Assembly (NCBI RefSeq): GCF_900111175.1
Contig: NZ_FOGI01000006.1
Span: 460,104-524,103, forward strand
Length of the DNA: 64,000 nucleotides
From: Actinokineospora terrae
Lineage (GTDB): Bacteria > Actinomycetota > Actinomycetes > Mycobacteriales > Pseudonocardiaceae
Direction of reading: 5' to 3'
Part shown: positions 47,028 to 55,797 of the stretch, one piece after another
Numbering within the stretch: position 1 is the first letter of the stretch
Layout: each line of letters opens with the position of its first letter
Position numbers and translations under genes: made by a program
The notes under the pieces: generated by a model
What the model saw: the letters and a program-made list of their open reading frames with translations, nothing else
Databases searched by the model: none
What the model was told of the DNA's origin: nothing

Positions 47028-47462
47028 GTGCCCATCCTGTTGATCGTCCTGCTGGCAGTGGCCGCCGAGATCACCGTGATGGTCTCGGTCGGGAGCGCCA
47101 TCGGCGTGCTGCCCACCATCGGTCTGCTCATCGCGGCGACCCTGCTCGGCGGCTTCCTGTTGCGCCGGGAGGGCACCCGCACGCTGGCCGCGCTGCGCGA
47201 GGCGGTGTTCCTGCGCCGGACGCCCGAGCGCGAGGTCGTCGACGGCATGCTGATCGCCGCGGCGGGCGTGCTGGTGGTGCTGCCCGGGTTCATCAGCGAC
47301 GTGCTGGCGCTGCTGTTGCTGCTGCCGCCGACCAGGGCGCTGCTGCGCAACCGGATCATCCGGCGCGCGGAGCGGTCCCGGCCGGTGATCGTGGTCGACT
47401 CGGTGGTGGTCGACCCCGACGCGGTCGCCCCGACGGTCATCCAGGGCACTGTCGAGCGGTGA
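47028..47462 (+). CDS. fxsA: FxsA family membrane protein
   Basis: 144 residues. Hydrophobic core LLIVLLAVAAEITVMVSVGSAIGVLPTIGLLIAATLLGGFLLRREG and LIAAAGVLVVLPGFISDVLALLLLLPPTR is the FxsA (YtzA) fold. Cytoplasmic tail IIRRAERSRPVIV. GTG 47028 chosen because GAGGAG sits seven bases upstream; TTG 47010 is an alternative. FxsA-type proteins suppress phage exclusion in E. coli when overexpressed; normal role unclear. Confidence 0.88.
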   Translation: MPILLIVLLAVAAEITVMVSVGSAIGVLPTIGLLIAATLLGGFLLRREGTRTLAALREAVFLRRTPEREVVDGMLIAAAGVLVVLPGFISDVLALLLLLPPTRALLRNRIIRRAERSRPVIVVDSVVVDPDAVAPTVIQGTVER

Positions 47463-47479
47463 GGACCGGTTTGTCCGAT

Positions 47480-47495
47480 TGAGGTCTAGACCAAT
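47480..47495. promoter_or_regulatory. DasR-like (dre) palindrome upstream of the SOD gene
   Basis: TGAGGTCTAGACCAAT contains the perfect 10-bp palindrome GGTCTAGACC at 47483-47492. The known Streptomyces dre consensus is A(C/G)TGGTCTAGACCA(C/G)T; the core is identical and the 3' flank partly matches. It lies about 72 nt before the SOD ATG. A second inverted repeat TCACC-6-GGTGA follows at 47499-47514. Confidence 0.5.
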
Positions 47496-47566
47496 TGTTC
47501 ACCTGTTGAGGTGATCCCCTTGCCAGTGGGGGGTGGGCCGCCGCCGGCAACGGTGAGGATCGGGCC

Positions 47567-48106
47567 ATGCGAAAACTACTGAGCGTGGTGGCGGCCGCGG
47601 CACTGGCGGCGCTGGCCGCGGTTCCCGCGTCGGCCACCGGGCACGGCGTGTTCGAGACCTGGCGCGAGGGCGCCAAGGCGGTCACCTACGACGTGCAGAA
47701 GGTGCCGGTCGGCGCCAGGGTCGCGGTCGTCCCGCTGGCGACCGGCCGCAAGACGAGCGTGCTGCTGTGGGTGCACGGCCTGCTGCCGTACCGGCACTAC
47801 GGCGCCCACGTCCACGTCAAGCCCTGCGGCCCCAACCCCGCCGACGCCGGTCCCCACTTCCAGGACCAGGCCGACCCGGTGCAGCCCTCGGTCGACCCCG
47901 CCTACGCCAACCCCCGCAACGAGATCTGGCTCGACTTCGCCACCGACGACAAGGGCTCCGCCATCGCGATCGCCAACGTCCTGTGGCGCTTCGGCGACCG
48001 CCCGGCCGCCGCCGTCATCATCCACAACGAGCACACCCACACCGGCCCCGGCGAGGCGGGCACCGCGGGCCCCCGCCTGGCCTGCGTCAACGCCCGGTTC
48101 CGCTGA
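47567..48106 (+). CDS. Secreted Cu/Zn superoxide dismutase-like protein
   Basis: 179 residues. Signal peptide LLSVVAAAALAALAAVPASA. Metal-ligand-like segments: HYGAHVHVKPCG (two copper His), AGPHFQDQ, and HNEHTHTGPGEAGTAGPRLAC, which includes the second disulfide Cys. The zinc loop is shorter and altered relative to SodC, so activity is not certain. Actinobacterial SOD-like proteins of this size are secreted or surface-bound. Preceded by a DasR-like palindrome. Confidence 0.78.
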   Translation: MRKLLSVVAAAALAALAAVPASATGHGVFETWREGAKAVTYDVQKVPVGARVAVVPLATGRKTSVLLWVHGLLPYRHYGAHVHVKPCGPNPADAGPHFQDQADPVQPSVDPAYANPRNEIWLDFATDDKGSAIAIANVLWRFGDRPAAAVIIHNEHTHTGPGEAGTAGPRLACVNARFR

Positions 48107-48134
48107 CCCGGCCTTCCGTTAGGGATGACGGAGC

Positions 48135-48165
48135 AAGGCCGGGGCCGCACCGCGTCCCCGGCCTT
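48135..48165. terminator. Bidirectional 10-bp hairpin after the SOD gene
   Basis: AAGGCCGGGG (48135-48144), 11-nt loop, CCCCGGCCTT (48156-48165), between two convergent genes. Confidence 0.75.
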
Positions 48166-48174
48166 CGTCCCCGC

Positions 48175-48999
48175 TCAGTCCGGTAGGCGCTCCTGGAGCC
48201 AGCCGGGGCCGATGAAGGACGCGCCCACCGCGGTGCAGCGGGTGCGGAGTTCCCGGTCGGCGGTGACCACCAGGGCGCCGGGGTGGGCCTGGGCGACCTC
48301 GACGATCTTGTCGTCGCCGTTGTGGTCGGCGGAGACGACCTCGACGCCGGGGACGGCCGTGGTGCGCTTCGCCTGGCCCTCCACCACCAGGATGATCTCC
48401 GGGTAGGCCAGGTCGAACGGCGGCAGGCCCGGGAAGCCGTCAGCCGCGGCCAGTCGGTCCCGCAGTCGGGCCGCCGCGCCCGCTCGGTCGCGCCACCAGC
48501 CGTCCGGGCGCGAGCCCATGACGTTCGCGCAGTCCACCACCAGCACCCGCGGCGCCAGGCACTCCCGCAGCCGCGTCCAGTTCGCCGCGAACGGGCCGAA
48601 CAGCGGCAGGTCCGTCACCCCGTCGACCGGCACCCACGCCACCCCGGCGGTCTCGTCCGACACCGGGTCCACCGGGAACCGCGAGGCGGCCGAGGCGATC
48701 ACCGTCTCGTAGGTCCACCCCCCGTGGTCCTCCACGACCACACCGAACGGGCGCACCAGCGCCGGGTCCAGCGTGCTCTCCTCGCCCGCCTCCCGCAGCG
48801 CCGCGGTGATGGTGTCCTCGTGGCTGTCCCGCGCCCCGCCGAACATCCCCCACGTCCCGCTCCCGCTGATGCCGCCGCCGCGCTCCTGCAGCAGGACGTG
48901 CCCCTCGGCGACCGGCAACAACCCGGCCGCGCCGTGCTCGCCCCAGTGCTCGTGCCCCTGCCCACAAAGGACCACACGGTCCCCGTCACCCCTGCTCAT
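48175..48999 (-). CDS. Nudix hydrolase fused to a NYN/PIN-like nuclease domain
   Basis: 274 residues. N-terminal Nudix domain (about 1-150) with Nudix box GGARDSHEDTITAALREAGEES, last Gly replaced by Thr. The C-terminal half begins VLVVDCANVMGSRPDGWWRDR (catalytic Asp plus Asn) and continues IILVVEGQAK, VEVVSADHNGDDKIVEVAQ and ALVVTADRELRTRC, the acidic residues of a NYN/PIN fold. The pair suggests joint handling of nucleotides and RNA ends. The C-terminal family occurs alone in actinobacteria as 'NTP pyrophosphohydrolase'. Confidence 0.8.
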   Translation of the reverse strand: MSRGDGDRVVLCGQGHEHWGEHGAAGLLPVAEGHVLLQERGGGISGSGTWGMFGGARDSHEDTITAALREAGEESTLDPALVRPFGVVVEDHGGWTYETVIASAASRFPVDPVSDETAGVAWVPVDGVTDLPLFGPFAANWTRLRECLAPRVLVVDCANVMGSRPDGWWRDRAGAAARLRDRLAAADGFPGLPPFDLAYPEIILVVEGQAKRTTAVPGVEVVSADHNGDDKIVEVAQAHPGALVVTADRELRTRCTAVGASFIGPGWLQERLPD

Positions 49000-49147
49000 G
49001 CGACACCTCCCTGTCGCCGGGCACCCTAGGGGAGCGCGCCGACGATCACCCGCCGACGCACCGGTCCTCCGGGAGAGCCGCCACCGGGATCAGCCCGGCC
49101 TGCCCCACCTCGGGTACCGCGGCCCCGAGTGTCACATCCCCCGGCTG

Positions 49148-51646
49148 TCACAACTCACCGACTGCGGTGATGTGCACGACGGCCGCGCCTGCCTCGTCGG
49201 AGGCGGTCAGGTCGATCTCGGCGGTGAAGCCCCAGTCGTGGTCGCCCGCCGGGTCCTCGAAGATCTGCCGGACCAGCCAGCGCTCGGCTTCCTGCTCGAT
49301 GATCAGCAGCGCCGGGCCGCGGGCGTCCGGGCCGACGCCGATCTGGCTGTGCAGGTCGTAGTACGGGTCCAGTGCGTCGGCCCACGCCTCGGCGTCCCAG
49401 CCCGCGTCGCCGTCGAGGTCGCCGAGGGCGGTGTAGTCGCGGCGGGCGGCCAGTTGCACGCGGTGGAACAGCGCGTTGCGCACCAGGACGCGGAACGCGC
49501 GCGTGTTCGTGGTGACCGCGGGCGGCGCCGTGTCGACCGGGGCCTGGCCGTCCTCGGTGGGGTTGGTGAGCTTCTCCCACTCGTCGAGCAGGCTGGAGTC
49601 GACCTGGCGGACCAGCTCGCCCAGCCACTCGATCAGGTCGGCGACCTCCTCGGTCTTCGCCTCGTCCGGCACGGTCTGGCGCACCGCGCGGTAGGCGTCG
49701 GCGAGGTAGCGCAGCACCAGGCCCTCCGAGCGCGCCAGCGCGTAGAACGACACGTACTCGGTGAACGTCATCGCCCGCTCGTACATGTCCCGCACCACCG
49801 ACTTGGGCGAGAGCTGGTGGTCGCCGACCCACGGGTGCCCGCGCCGGTAGGTCTCGAACATCGGCCCGAGCAGCTCCGCCAGCGGCTTGGGGTGGGTGAC
49901 CGCCTCCAGCAGCTCCATCCGCTGGTCGTACTCGATGCCCTCGGCCTTCATCGCCTGCACGGCCTCGCCGCGCGCCTTGTGCGCCTGCGCGGAGAGCACC
50001 TGCCTCGGATCGTCCAGCGTGGACTCCACAATGGACAGCAGATCCAGCGGGTAGGACGGCGACTCGCGGTCGAGCAGTTCCACCGCGGCCAGCGCGAACG
50101 GCGACAGCGGCTGGTTGAGCGCGAAGTCGAACTGCAGGTCGACGGTCAGCCGCACCCGGCGGCCCTGCTCGTCGGGCTCGTCGAGCTTCTCCACCACACC
50201 GGACTCCAGCAGCCCGCGGTAGATCGCGATGGCGCGGCGGATGTGGCGGCGCTGCGCGGCCCGGTCCTCGTGGTTGTCCTCCAGCAGGTGGCGCATCGCG
50301 GCGAACGCGTCACCGGGGCGGCCGATCACGTTGAGCAGCATCGAGTGGCTCACCTGGAAGCTGGAGGTCAGCGGCTCCGGCTCGGCGTCGCGCAGCCGCT
50401 CGAAGGTCGGCAGCCCCCACGACACCATCCCCTCCGGCGGCTTCTTGCGGACGAACTTGCGCCGCTTCTTCGGGTCGTCGCCCAGCTTCGCCAGCGACTT
50501 CTCGTTCTCGATCACGTGCTCCGGCGCCTGCACCAGCACCGTGCCCAGCGTGTCGTAGCCCGCCCGCCCGGCCCGGCCCGCGATCTGGTGGAACTCGCGC
50601 GCCTTGAGGATCCTGGTCCGCACCCCGTCGTACTTCGACAGCGCGGTGAACACGACCGTGCGGATCGGCACGTTGATCCCGACGCCCAGGGTGTCGGTGC
50701 CGCAGACGATCTTCATCAGCCCGGCCTGGGCGAGGCGCTCCACCAGCCGCCGGTACTTGGGCAGCATGCCCGCGTGGTGCACCCCGATGCCGTGGCGCAC
50801 CAGCCGCGACAGCGTCTTGCCGAACCCGGAGGAGAACCGGAAGTCGCCGATCAGCGCCGCGATCCGCTCCTTCTCCTCGCGCGTGCACACGTTGATGCTC
50901 ATCAGCGCCTGCGCCCGCTCCAGCGCCGCGGCCTGGGTGAAGTGCACGACGTATACCGGCGCCTGGTTGGTGCCGAGCAGCTCCTCCAGCGCCTCGGTCA
51001 GCGAGGTCATCCCGAACGAGTACAGCAGCGGGACCGGCCGCTGCGCCGAGGTAACCACCGCGGTGTCCCGACCGGTGCGCCTGGTCAGGTCGTCCTTGAA
51101 CCGGGTGACATCGCCCAGGGTCGCCGACATCAGCACGAACTGCGCCCTCGGCAGCTCGATCAGCGGGATCTGCCACGCCCAGCCGCGGTCTGGCTCGGCG
51201 TAGAAGTGGAACTCGTCCATCACGACCTGGCCGACCTCGGCGGCCGCGCCGTCGCGCAACGCGATGTTGGCCAGGATCTCCGCCGTGCAGCAGATGATCG
51301 GCGCCGACCCGTTGACGCTGGAGTCGCCGGTCATCATGCCGACATTCTCGGCGCCGAAGGTCTCGCACAGCGCGAAGAACTTCTCCGACACCAGCGCCTT
51401 GATCGGCGCGGTGTAGAACGTCCGCTGCCCGTGCGCGAGCGCGGTGAAGTGCGCGCCGGTCGCCACCAGGCTCTTGCCGGACCCGGTCGGGGTGCTGAGG
51501 ATGACGTTGGCCCCGGAGACGATCTCCATCAACGCCTCCTCTTGGGCCGGGTACAGCGACAACCCCTGATCGGCCGCCCAGGAGGCGAACGCGTCGAACA
51601 GGGCATCCGGGTCGGGGGAGGCGGGCAGCCGCGCGGTGAGCGTCAT
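49148..51646 (-). CDS. Ski2-like DEAD/DEAH helicase with DUF3516-type C-terminus
   Basis: 832 residues. Q-motif region LYPAQEEALMEIV, Walker A STPTGSGKSLVA, motif II VVMDEFHFY, motif III LMSATLGD, motif V GTDTLGVGINVPIRTV, motif VI QIAGRAGRAGYD. The remaining ~400 residues, with FVRKKPPEGMVSWGLPTFERL and later TEYVSFYALARSEGLVLRYLADAYRA, match what I recall as DUF3516, an actinobacterial extension. ATP-dependent 3'-5' RNA or DNA unwinding expected. ATG 51646 follows GACACACC; no strong ribosome site. Confidence 0.88.
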   Translation of the reverse strand: MTLTARLPASPDPDALFDAFASWAADQGLSLYPAQEEALMEIVSGANVILSTPTGSGKSLVATGAHFTALAHGQRTFYTAPIKALVSEKFFALCETFGAENVGMMTGDSSVNGSAPIICCTAEILANIALRDGAAAEVGQVVMDEFHFYAEPDRGWAWQIPLIELPRAQFVLMSATLGDVTRFKDDLTRRTGRDTAVVTSAQRPVPLLYSFGMTSLTEALEELLGTNQAPVYVVHFTQAAALERAQALMSINVCTREEKERIAALIGDFRFSSGFGKTLSRLVRHGIGVHHAGMLPKYRRLVERLAQAGLMKIVCGTDTLGVGINVPIRTVVFTALSKYDGVRTRILKAREFHQIAGRAGRAGYDTLGTVLVQAPEHVIENEKSLAKLGDDPKKRRKFVRKKPPEGMVSWGLPTFERLRDAEPEPLTSSFQVSHSMLLNVIGRPGDAFAAMRHLLEDNHEDRAAQRRHIRRAIAIYRGLLESGVVEKLDEPDEQGRRVRLTVDLQFDFALNQPLSPFALAAVELLDRESPSYPLDLLSIVESTLDDPRQVLSAQAHKARGEAVQAMKAEGIEYDQRMELLEAVTHPKPLAELLGPMFETYRRGHPWVGDHQLSPKSVVRDMYERAMTFTEYVSFYALARSEGLVLRYLADAYRAVRQTVPDEAKTEEVADLIEWLGELVRQVDSSLLDEWEKLTNPTEDGQAPVDTAPPAVTTNTRAFRVLVRNALFHRVQLAARRDYTALGDLDGDAGWDAEAWADALDPYYDLHSQIGVGPDARGPALLIIEQEAERWLVRQIFEDPAGDHDWGFTAEIDLTASDEAGAAVVHITAVGEL

Positions 51647-51946
51647 GGTGTGTCGATCGTGCCGGCCCACCCCACCCCCGGCGCGCACCGGCCGTCCGGC
51701 GGCGCGGCAACCGGGGCTGGACGCGCAGCGCGACGCCCACACCGGCAGGGGGCGGTGTGGGCGTCGCGCGCGGGGACTGGCGGTCCGCCGCGCGACGCGT
51801 GTGCGTCGCAGGGGTGCGCGGCGGGCCGCCGGTGGCCCAGGGGGAACAGCTACCGGTCAGTGCGGGTCGGGAACGAGGCAGGCGACGTCCGCGGCCGAGC
51901 CGGGGACGGTGCCGGGCGGGGATGAGGGGGCGGGTGGCGGGAGGAA
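51647..51946. other. 300-bp intergenic region with a 16-bp hairpin
   Basis: No gene. GCGCGACGCCCACACC (51728-51743) pairs perfectly with 51754-51769 over a 10-nt loop; GCGACGC-GTGT-GCGTCGC follows near 51790-51808. Both are downstream of the 51947 gene and upstream of the helicase, so they are likely terminators. Confidence 0.55.
51728..51769. terminator. 16-bp perfect hairpin
   Basis: Longest perfect stem seen in the window; likely ends transcription from the minus-strand gene at 51947-52423. Confidence 0.7.
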
Positions 51947-52423
51947 TCAGAACCTGTGCCCGTAGAGGACGCTTCGGACGGCGCCGATCACGGAGGTGAA
52001 CAGGGGGAGGCTGGGGTGTTCGACGTCCGGGGCGGTGGCCCAGAACGCGACCGTGCGGTCGGTCTGCGCGGTGGGGAGCAGGACCCGGGTGGTCACCGGC
52101 TCCACACCGGGGGGCAGGGGCCTGCGGTGGTGCTCGTCCGGGATGGGCTGGGTGAGGAACGTCCACTCGGTGCGCTTGCCGGGCACCGCGAGCACCGGGC
52201 CCGCCAGCATCCGCAGGCGCAGCCACCACTGCACCTCGGCGCCGAGCCCGGCCCGCATCCGCAGGCCGCCGATCTGGTCCGCGCCGAGGTCGAGGTACGC
52301 GTTGCCCGCGTCGCCGTCCACCGGCCAGCCCAATCGTCTCCGGTAGTCCGGCACGTCGAACACGGGCGTGAGGTCCACGCCCCCGTCCAGCGCGCGCAGG
52401 TCGGACAGTTCCGCCGCGGTCAT
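51947..52423 (-). CDS. Uncharacterised protein, 158 aa
   Basis: Starts MTAAELSDLRALDGGVDLTP; contains YRRRLGWPVDGDAGNAYLDLGADQIGGLRM and VQWWLRLRMLAGPVLAVPGKRTEWTFLTQ, and ends SVIGAVRSVLYGHRF. The opening recalls the N-terminal part of bifunctional primase-polymerase proteins of actinomycetes, but I cannot see catalytic acids, so this is only a hint. Soluble, no Cys. Upstream gap of 226 bp. Confidence 0.6.
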   Translation of the reverse strand: MTAAELSDLRALDGGVDLTPVFDVPDYRRRLGWPVDGDAGNAYLDLGADQIGGLRMRAGLGAEVQWWLRLRMLAGPVLAVPGKRTEWTFLTQPIPDEHHRRPLPPGVEPVTTRVLLPTAQTDRTVAFWATAPDVEHPSLPLFTSVIGAVRSVLYGHRF

Positions 52424-52649
52424 GGCGAGCCACCTTTCGCCGTCGCCGTCCGGAGTGCCCTGGTACTGGCCTGGTTGCCCGGCCGTCGACTGTCGTTCAC
52501 CAGGATGGGTGACGGAAACCGGCTGGACTCATCTCAACCGGGCATAACCCCAGCGTGATACCGACCACACAGCGGTGGCTACGCCGCAGGTCAGACCATC
52601 TGTACCGGTCCGCTGAGGTGACTACGGCGGGAATTGGGAACGTTCGACC

Positions 52650-53489
52650 CTAGACGCGCTCGCTCGCGCTGAGCACCTTGCGCAGGAGACCGTGCGGGTG
52701 GCCGTGCCTGCGCCATTCCCTCGGGTAGCCCAACGACACCTCTTGGAACCGCACCCCGTCGTAATGCGTGATCCGCGGGATGTGCAGGTGGCCGTACACC
52801 ATCACCGCGGTCGGGAACCGGGTGTGCCAGTCCGCGGTCAACTCCGTGCCGCACCACTGGGCGAACTCCGGGTACCGCAGCACCCTGGTCGGCTCCCGCA
52901 CCGTCGGGTAGTGGTTGACCAGCACGAACGGCGCGGCCGGGTCGGCGGCGGCCGCCAGCCTCGCCCCGGTCTCGGCGACCCGCGCCCGGCACCAGTCGTC
53001 CCTGCTCGGGTACGGGTCGGAGTGCAGGTAGTACTCGTCGGTGCAGACCACCCCGCTGGCGTGCGCGATCTCCAACGCCTGCGCCTTGTTCTCGGCACCC
53101 TCCGGGCGGAACGTGTAGTCGTAGCCCAGGAACAGCGGCGCCACCGTGACCGGGCCGTCCTCGCCCTCCCACACCGCGTACTCGTCCTCCGGGCTCACCA
53201 CCCCGATCCGGCGGCACATCTCGACGAACGCCTCGTACCGCGCCACCCCGCGCGCCTGCACGGCGTCGGCGGGCATCGTCCACAGCTCGTGGTTGCCCGG
53301 CGTCCACACCACCCGCGCGAACCGCTCCGCCAACAGCCCCAGCGCCCACTCCACGTCCGCCACCTGCTCGGCCACGTCGCCCGCGACGATCAGCCAGTCG
53401 TCGGCCGACTCCGGGCGCAGACCGCGCACGATCTCGCGGTTCTCCGCGTAGGAGATGTGCAGGTCGCTGATCGCCAGGAGAGTGCCCAC
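52650..53489 (-). CDS. Metallophosphoesterase
   Basis: 279 residues. All five calcineurin-like motifs: ISDLHISY, IVAGDVAEQV, WTPGNHELW, LVNHYPT and MVYGHLHIPR. Two-metal phosphatase/phosphodiesterase; substrate unknown. GTG 53489 is chosen because the DxH motif is only eight residues in, as usual. Ends with a short basic tail. Transcribed away from the repeat array at 53567. Confidence 0.88.
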   Translation of the reverse strand: MGTLLAISDLHISYAENREIVRGLRPESADDWLIVAGDVAEQVADVEWALGLLAERFARVVWTPGNHELWTMPADAVQARGVARYEAFVEMCRRIGVVSPEDEYAVWEGEDGPVTVAPLFLGYDYTFRPEGAENKAQALEIAHASGVVCTDEYYLHSDPYPSRDDWCRARVAETGARLAAAADPAAPFVLVNHYPTVREPTRVLRYPEFAQWCGTELTADWHTRFPTAVMVYGHLHIPRITHYDGVRFQEVSLGYPREWRRHGHPHGLLRKVLSASERV

Positions 53490-53566
53490 CCGGTCGATCT
53501 TTCCACCAACCGGTGCGCGCGTGGGGGAGACGCGCGTCTCCGCCGAACCCACCTGCCTTGTCCTAC

Positions 53567-53691
53567 CTCGCCCGGTGCTTGCGCGCTCTTACCTCGCCCG
53601 GTATTTGCGCGCTGTTATCTCGCCCGGTGCTTGCGCGCTGTCACCTTGCCCGGTGCTTGCGCGCTGTTATCTCGCCCGGTGCTTGCGCACC
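53567..53691. repeat. Five-copy 26-bp tandem repeat abutting a gene end
   Basis: CTCGCCCGGTGCTTGCGCGCT starts at 53567, 53593, 53619, 53645 and 53671, exact 26-bp period; copies differ by one to three bases. The last copy contains the end and stop (TAA, 53667-53669) of the minus-strand anti-sigma gene. Confidence 0.92.
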
Positions 53692-54080
53692 GTGATGTGC
53701 ACCGGCGGCCGCACCCCGTCCCCCAGCCCCGTCTCCACCTCGTCGGCCAGGGTCCGCAGCACGTGCCAGCCGAAGGTGTCGGTCGCGGGCGCCCGGCCGT
53801 CGCGGGAGCGGGTGCTGGCGTGGAAGACGACCCCGGTGCCCCGGTCGGCGGTGGGAACCCGGGTGAAGCGGCACTCCAGGTCCGCTGACGGCGCGGCGAG
53901 CACGATCAGCTGCGAGCACACCTCGTCCACCGCCAACCGCAGGTCCGCGATCTCGTCGACGGTGAAGTCCGCGGCCATCGCCACCGCGACCGCCACCCCG
54001 CGCACCACGGGCAGGTTCACCAGGTCGGCCCGCAGCCGCAGCTCGACATCGGCGCCCTCGGGCTGGGTGGGGTCGCTCAC
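53667..54080 (-). CDS. Second RsbW-like anti-sigma/ATPase
   Basis: 137 residues. LRADLVNLPVVRGVAVAVAMAADFTVDEIADLRLAVDEVCSQLIVLA is a GHKL N-box helix with Glu-Val-Cys like the protein at 34007, and TFGWHVLRTLADEVE matches the same conserved end. GTG with GAGGAG six bases upstream. No sigma gene adjoins. Divergent from an RsbV-like gene (179 bp), its probable antagonist. Confidence 0.85.
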   Translation of the reverse strand: MSDPTQPEGADVELRLRADLVNLPVVRGVAVAVAMAADFTVDEIADLRLAVDEVCSQLIVLAAPSADLECRFTRVPTADRGTGVVFHASTRSRDGRAPATDTFGWHVLRTLADEVETGLGDGVRPPVHITVRKHRAR

Positions 54081-54259
54081 CTGGGCTCCTCGGAGGTCGC
54101 GGGCCGGACCGGGACCGGTGGGACGCGCCGGGGCCACGCCCGGGTTCCCGGCCGTGCTGGGACGGCTCGATCCACCGGCGCAGAACCTACTAGGCTGGTC
54201 GCCGAAGCGGTTGAGCAGCCAGCCGCCAGACCGTCATGTCCACACTGTGAAGGGCTGCC

Positions 54260-54616
54260 ATGAGTACGTCGGACCTGCTGACCGCCGAGTTCGCCGACCG
54301 CGACGACGCGGTGTTGCTGCACGTCCGCGGCGAGATCGACATGGGCACCGCGCCCGCGTTGCGCGAGCACCTCGAAGCCGCGGTCACCAGGGGCCCCGCC
54401 GCCGCCCCCGTGCTGCTCGACCTGACCAAGGTCGGGTTCCTCGCCTCGGCCGGGCTTGCCCTGCTGGTGGAGTACCACACCAGGTGCCGGGACTCGGGCC
54501 GCGCGCTGCGGGTGCTCACCGACGGCGGCGCCGTGCTGCGCGCCATCCAGGTCAGCTCGTTGGACAACGTCCTCGAGGTCCACCCGTCGATCGAGGCCGC
54601 GCTCACCGAGCACTGA
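54260..54616 (+). CDS. STAS-domain anti-anti-sigma factor, RsbV-like
   Basis: 118 residues. LLHVRGEIDMGTAPALREHL then VLLDLTKVGFLASAGLALLVEYHTRC; the phosphorylated Ser is in FLASAGLA. Binds RsbW-type partners unphosphorylated and releases sigma factor. ATG is 179 bp from the divergent anti-sigma gene. Confidence 0.92.
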   Translation: MSTSDLLTAEFADRDDAVLLHVRGEIDMGTAPALREHLEAAVTRGPAAAPVLLDLTKVGFLASAGLALLVEYHTRCRDSGRALRVLTDGGAVLRAIQVSSLDNVLEVHPSIEAALTEH

Positions 54617-54798
54617 GCACCGATTTACCCCAGCCGTGACCGCGAAGCGGTCCCACCGGGCATTCGGCCGGGCGGTCGTGGCACGCGTAGATTGATGACC
54701 ACCAGACCGACCGCGGCGCTGCTCGACGGCGCCCGAGTGTGGTGGACGAACGTGGGAAGGGGCCCGACGGTGGATCGCGTGACGGGCCTGGTGGTGCC

Positions 54799-55734
54799 AT
54801 GACGGCTGAGAACGTGACAGCCGCCGCCGCGCACACCGCCCTGCTCTACCGGGGCGCCGTGGAATACCTGGGCGCCGTGCTGCCTTTCGTGCGCGATGGC
54901 GTGGCGGTCGGTGACGCGGTCACGGTCGCCGCGCCCGCGGCCAACCTGGCGATGCTGCGCGAGGAGTGCGCCGCCGAGGGCTTCGCCGACCGGGTCCGCT
55001 GGCTGGACATGGCCGAGGTCGGCGGCAACCCGGGCCGGATCGTGCCCGCCGTGCTGCACCCGGTGCTCGACAGACCCGCCCGCGTGGTGACCGAGGTGGT
55101 GTGGCCGAAACGGCCGTCGACCCAGTACCAGTCCTGCGTCCGGCACGAGGCGCTGGCCAACCGGCTGCTCGACGGCAGGACCCTGCGGCTGCTGTGCCCC
55201 TACGACGCGGCCGCGCTCGGCGACTCCGTTCTCGCTGACGCGCTCATCACGCACCCCGGTGTGCTCGACCGTGGGGGTTACCGCGTCAGCACCGAGTACG
55301 CCCCGGAGGCAGCGCTACTCGGTGGCGACCAAGCCCCGACCGCGCCGACCAAGGCCCGCAATCTCCTTGTCGGGGTGGGGGAGTTGGGCGCGGCAAGAGC
55401 GCTGGTCTCCACTGAAGCCCGCGCGCACGGCCTTTCAGAGCAGCGGGTCGGTGACGTGGCTCTAGTGATTACCGAGCTGGTCACCAACAGCATCGAGCAC
55501 GGCGGCGGTCAGGCCACCTTGAGCGTGTGGGTGGTCGACGGCGAACTGGTCTGCCAGGTGCGTGACGGTGGCAGGCTCGCCGACCCGCTGGCCGGTTTGC
55601 GACCCGCGCCGGTCGACCAGGCGCACGGACGCGGTTTGCTGCTGGTGCACACCCTCGCTGACCTGGTCACCATCCACGCCGCGGGCGACGGCACCGTGGT
55701 CCGCGCGCACTTCACCCGGCAACCAGGCGCTTGA
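54799..55734 (+). CDS. MEDS-domain sensor with RsbW-like HATPase
   Basis: 311 residues. N-terminal MEDS/DcmR sensory domain: HTALLYRGAVEYLGAVLPFVRDGVAVGDAVTVAAP. C-terminal GHKL domain with N-box DVALVITELVTNSIEHGGG (intact Asn and His) and G-box QVRDGGRL plus GRGLLLVHTLADLV. Unlike the two RsbW proteins above it has the complete ATP site. Probably a ligand-controlled anti-sigma kinase. ATG 54799 leaves the usual short lead before the MEDS core. Confidence 0.88.
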   Translation: MTAENVTAAAAHTALLYRGAVEYLGAVLPFVRDGVAVGDAVTVAAPAANLAMLREECAAEGFADRVRWLDMAEVGGNPGRIVPAVLHPVLDRPARVVTEVVWPKRPSTQYQSCVRHEALANRLLDGRTLRLLCPYDAAALGDSVLADALITHPGVLDRGGYRVSTEYAPEAALLGGDQAPTAPTKARNLLVGVGELGAARALVSTEARAHGLSEQRVGDVALVITELVTNSIEHGGGQATLSVWVVDGELVCQVRDGGRLADPLAGLRPAPVDQAHGRGLLLVHTLADLVTIHAAGDGTVVRAHFTRQPGA

Positions 55735-55797
55735 CCCCGCCGCGGATCGGGTAAGTCCCCGACAGGACAGCCGAACGCGACCTGGAGGGCAGTGGAG

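Noticed and set aside
48773..51925. 1050-codon plus-strand open frame
   Set aside because: Antisense to the Ski2-like helicase with intact motifs; shadow frame.
53567..53691. CRISPR array
   Set aside because: The copies are contiguous 26-bp tandem repeats with no unique spacers, and no cas genes are near.
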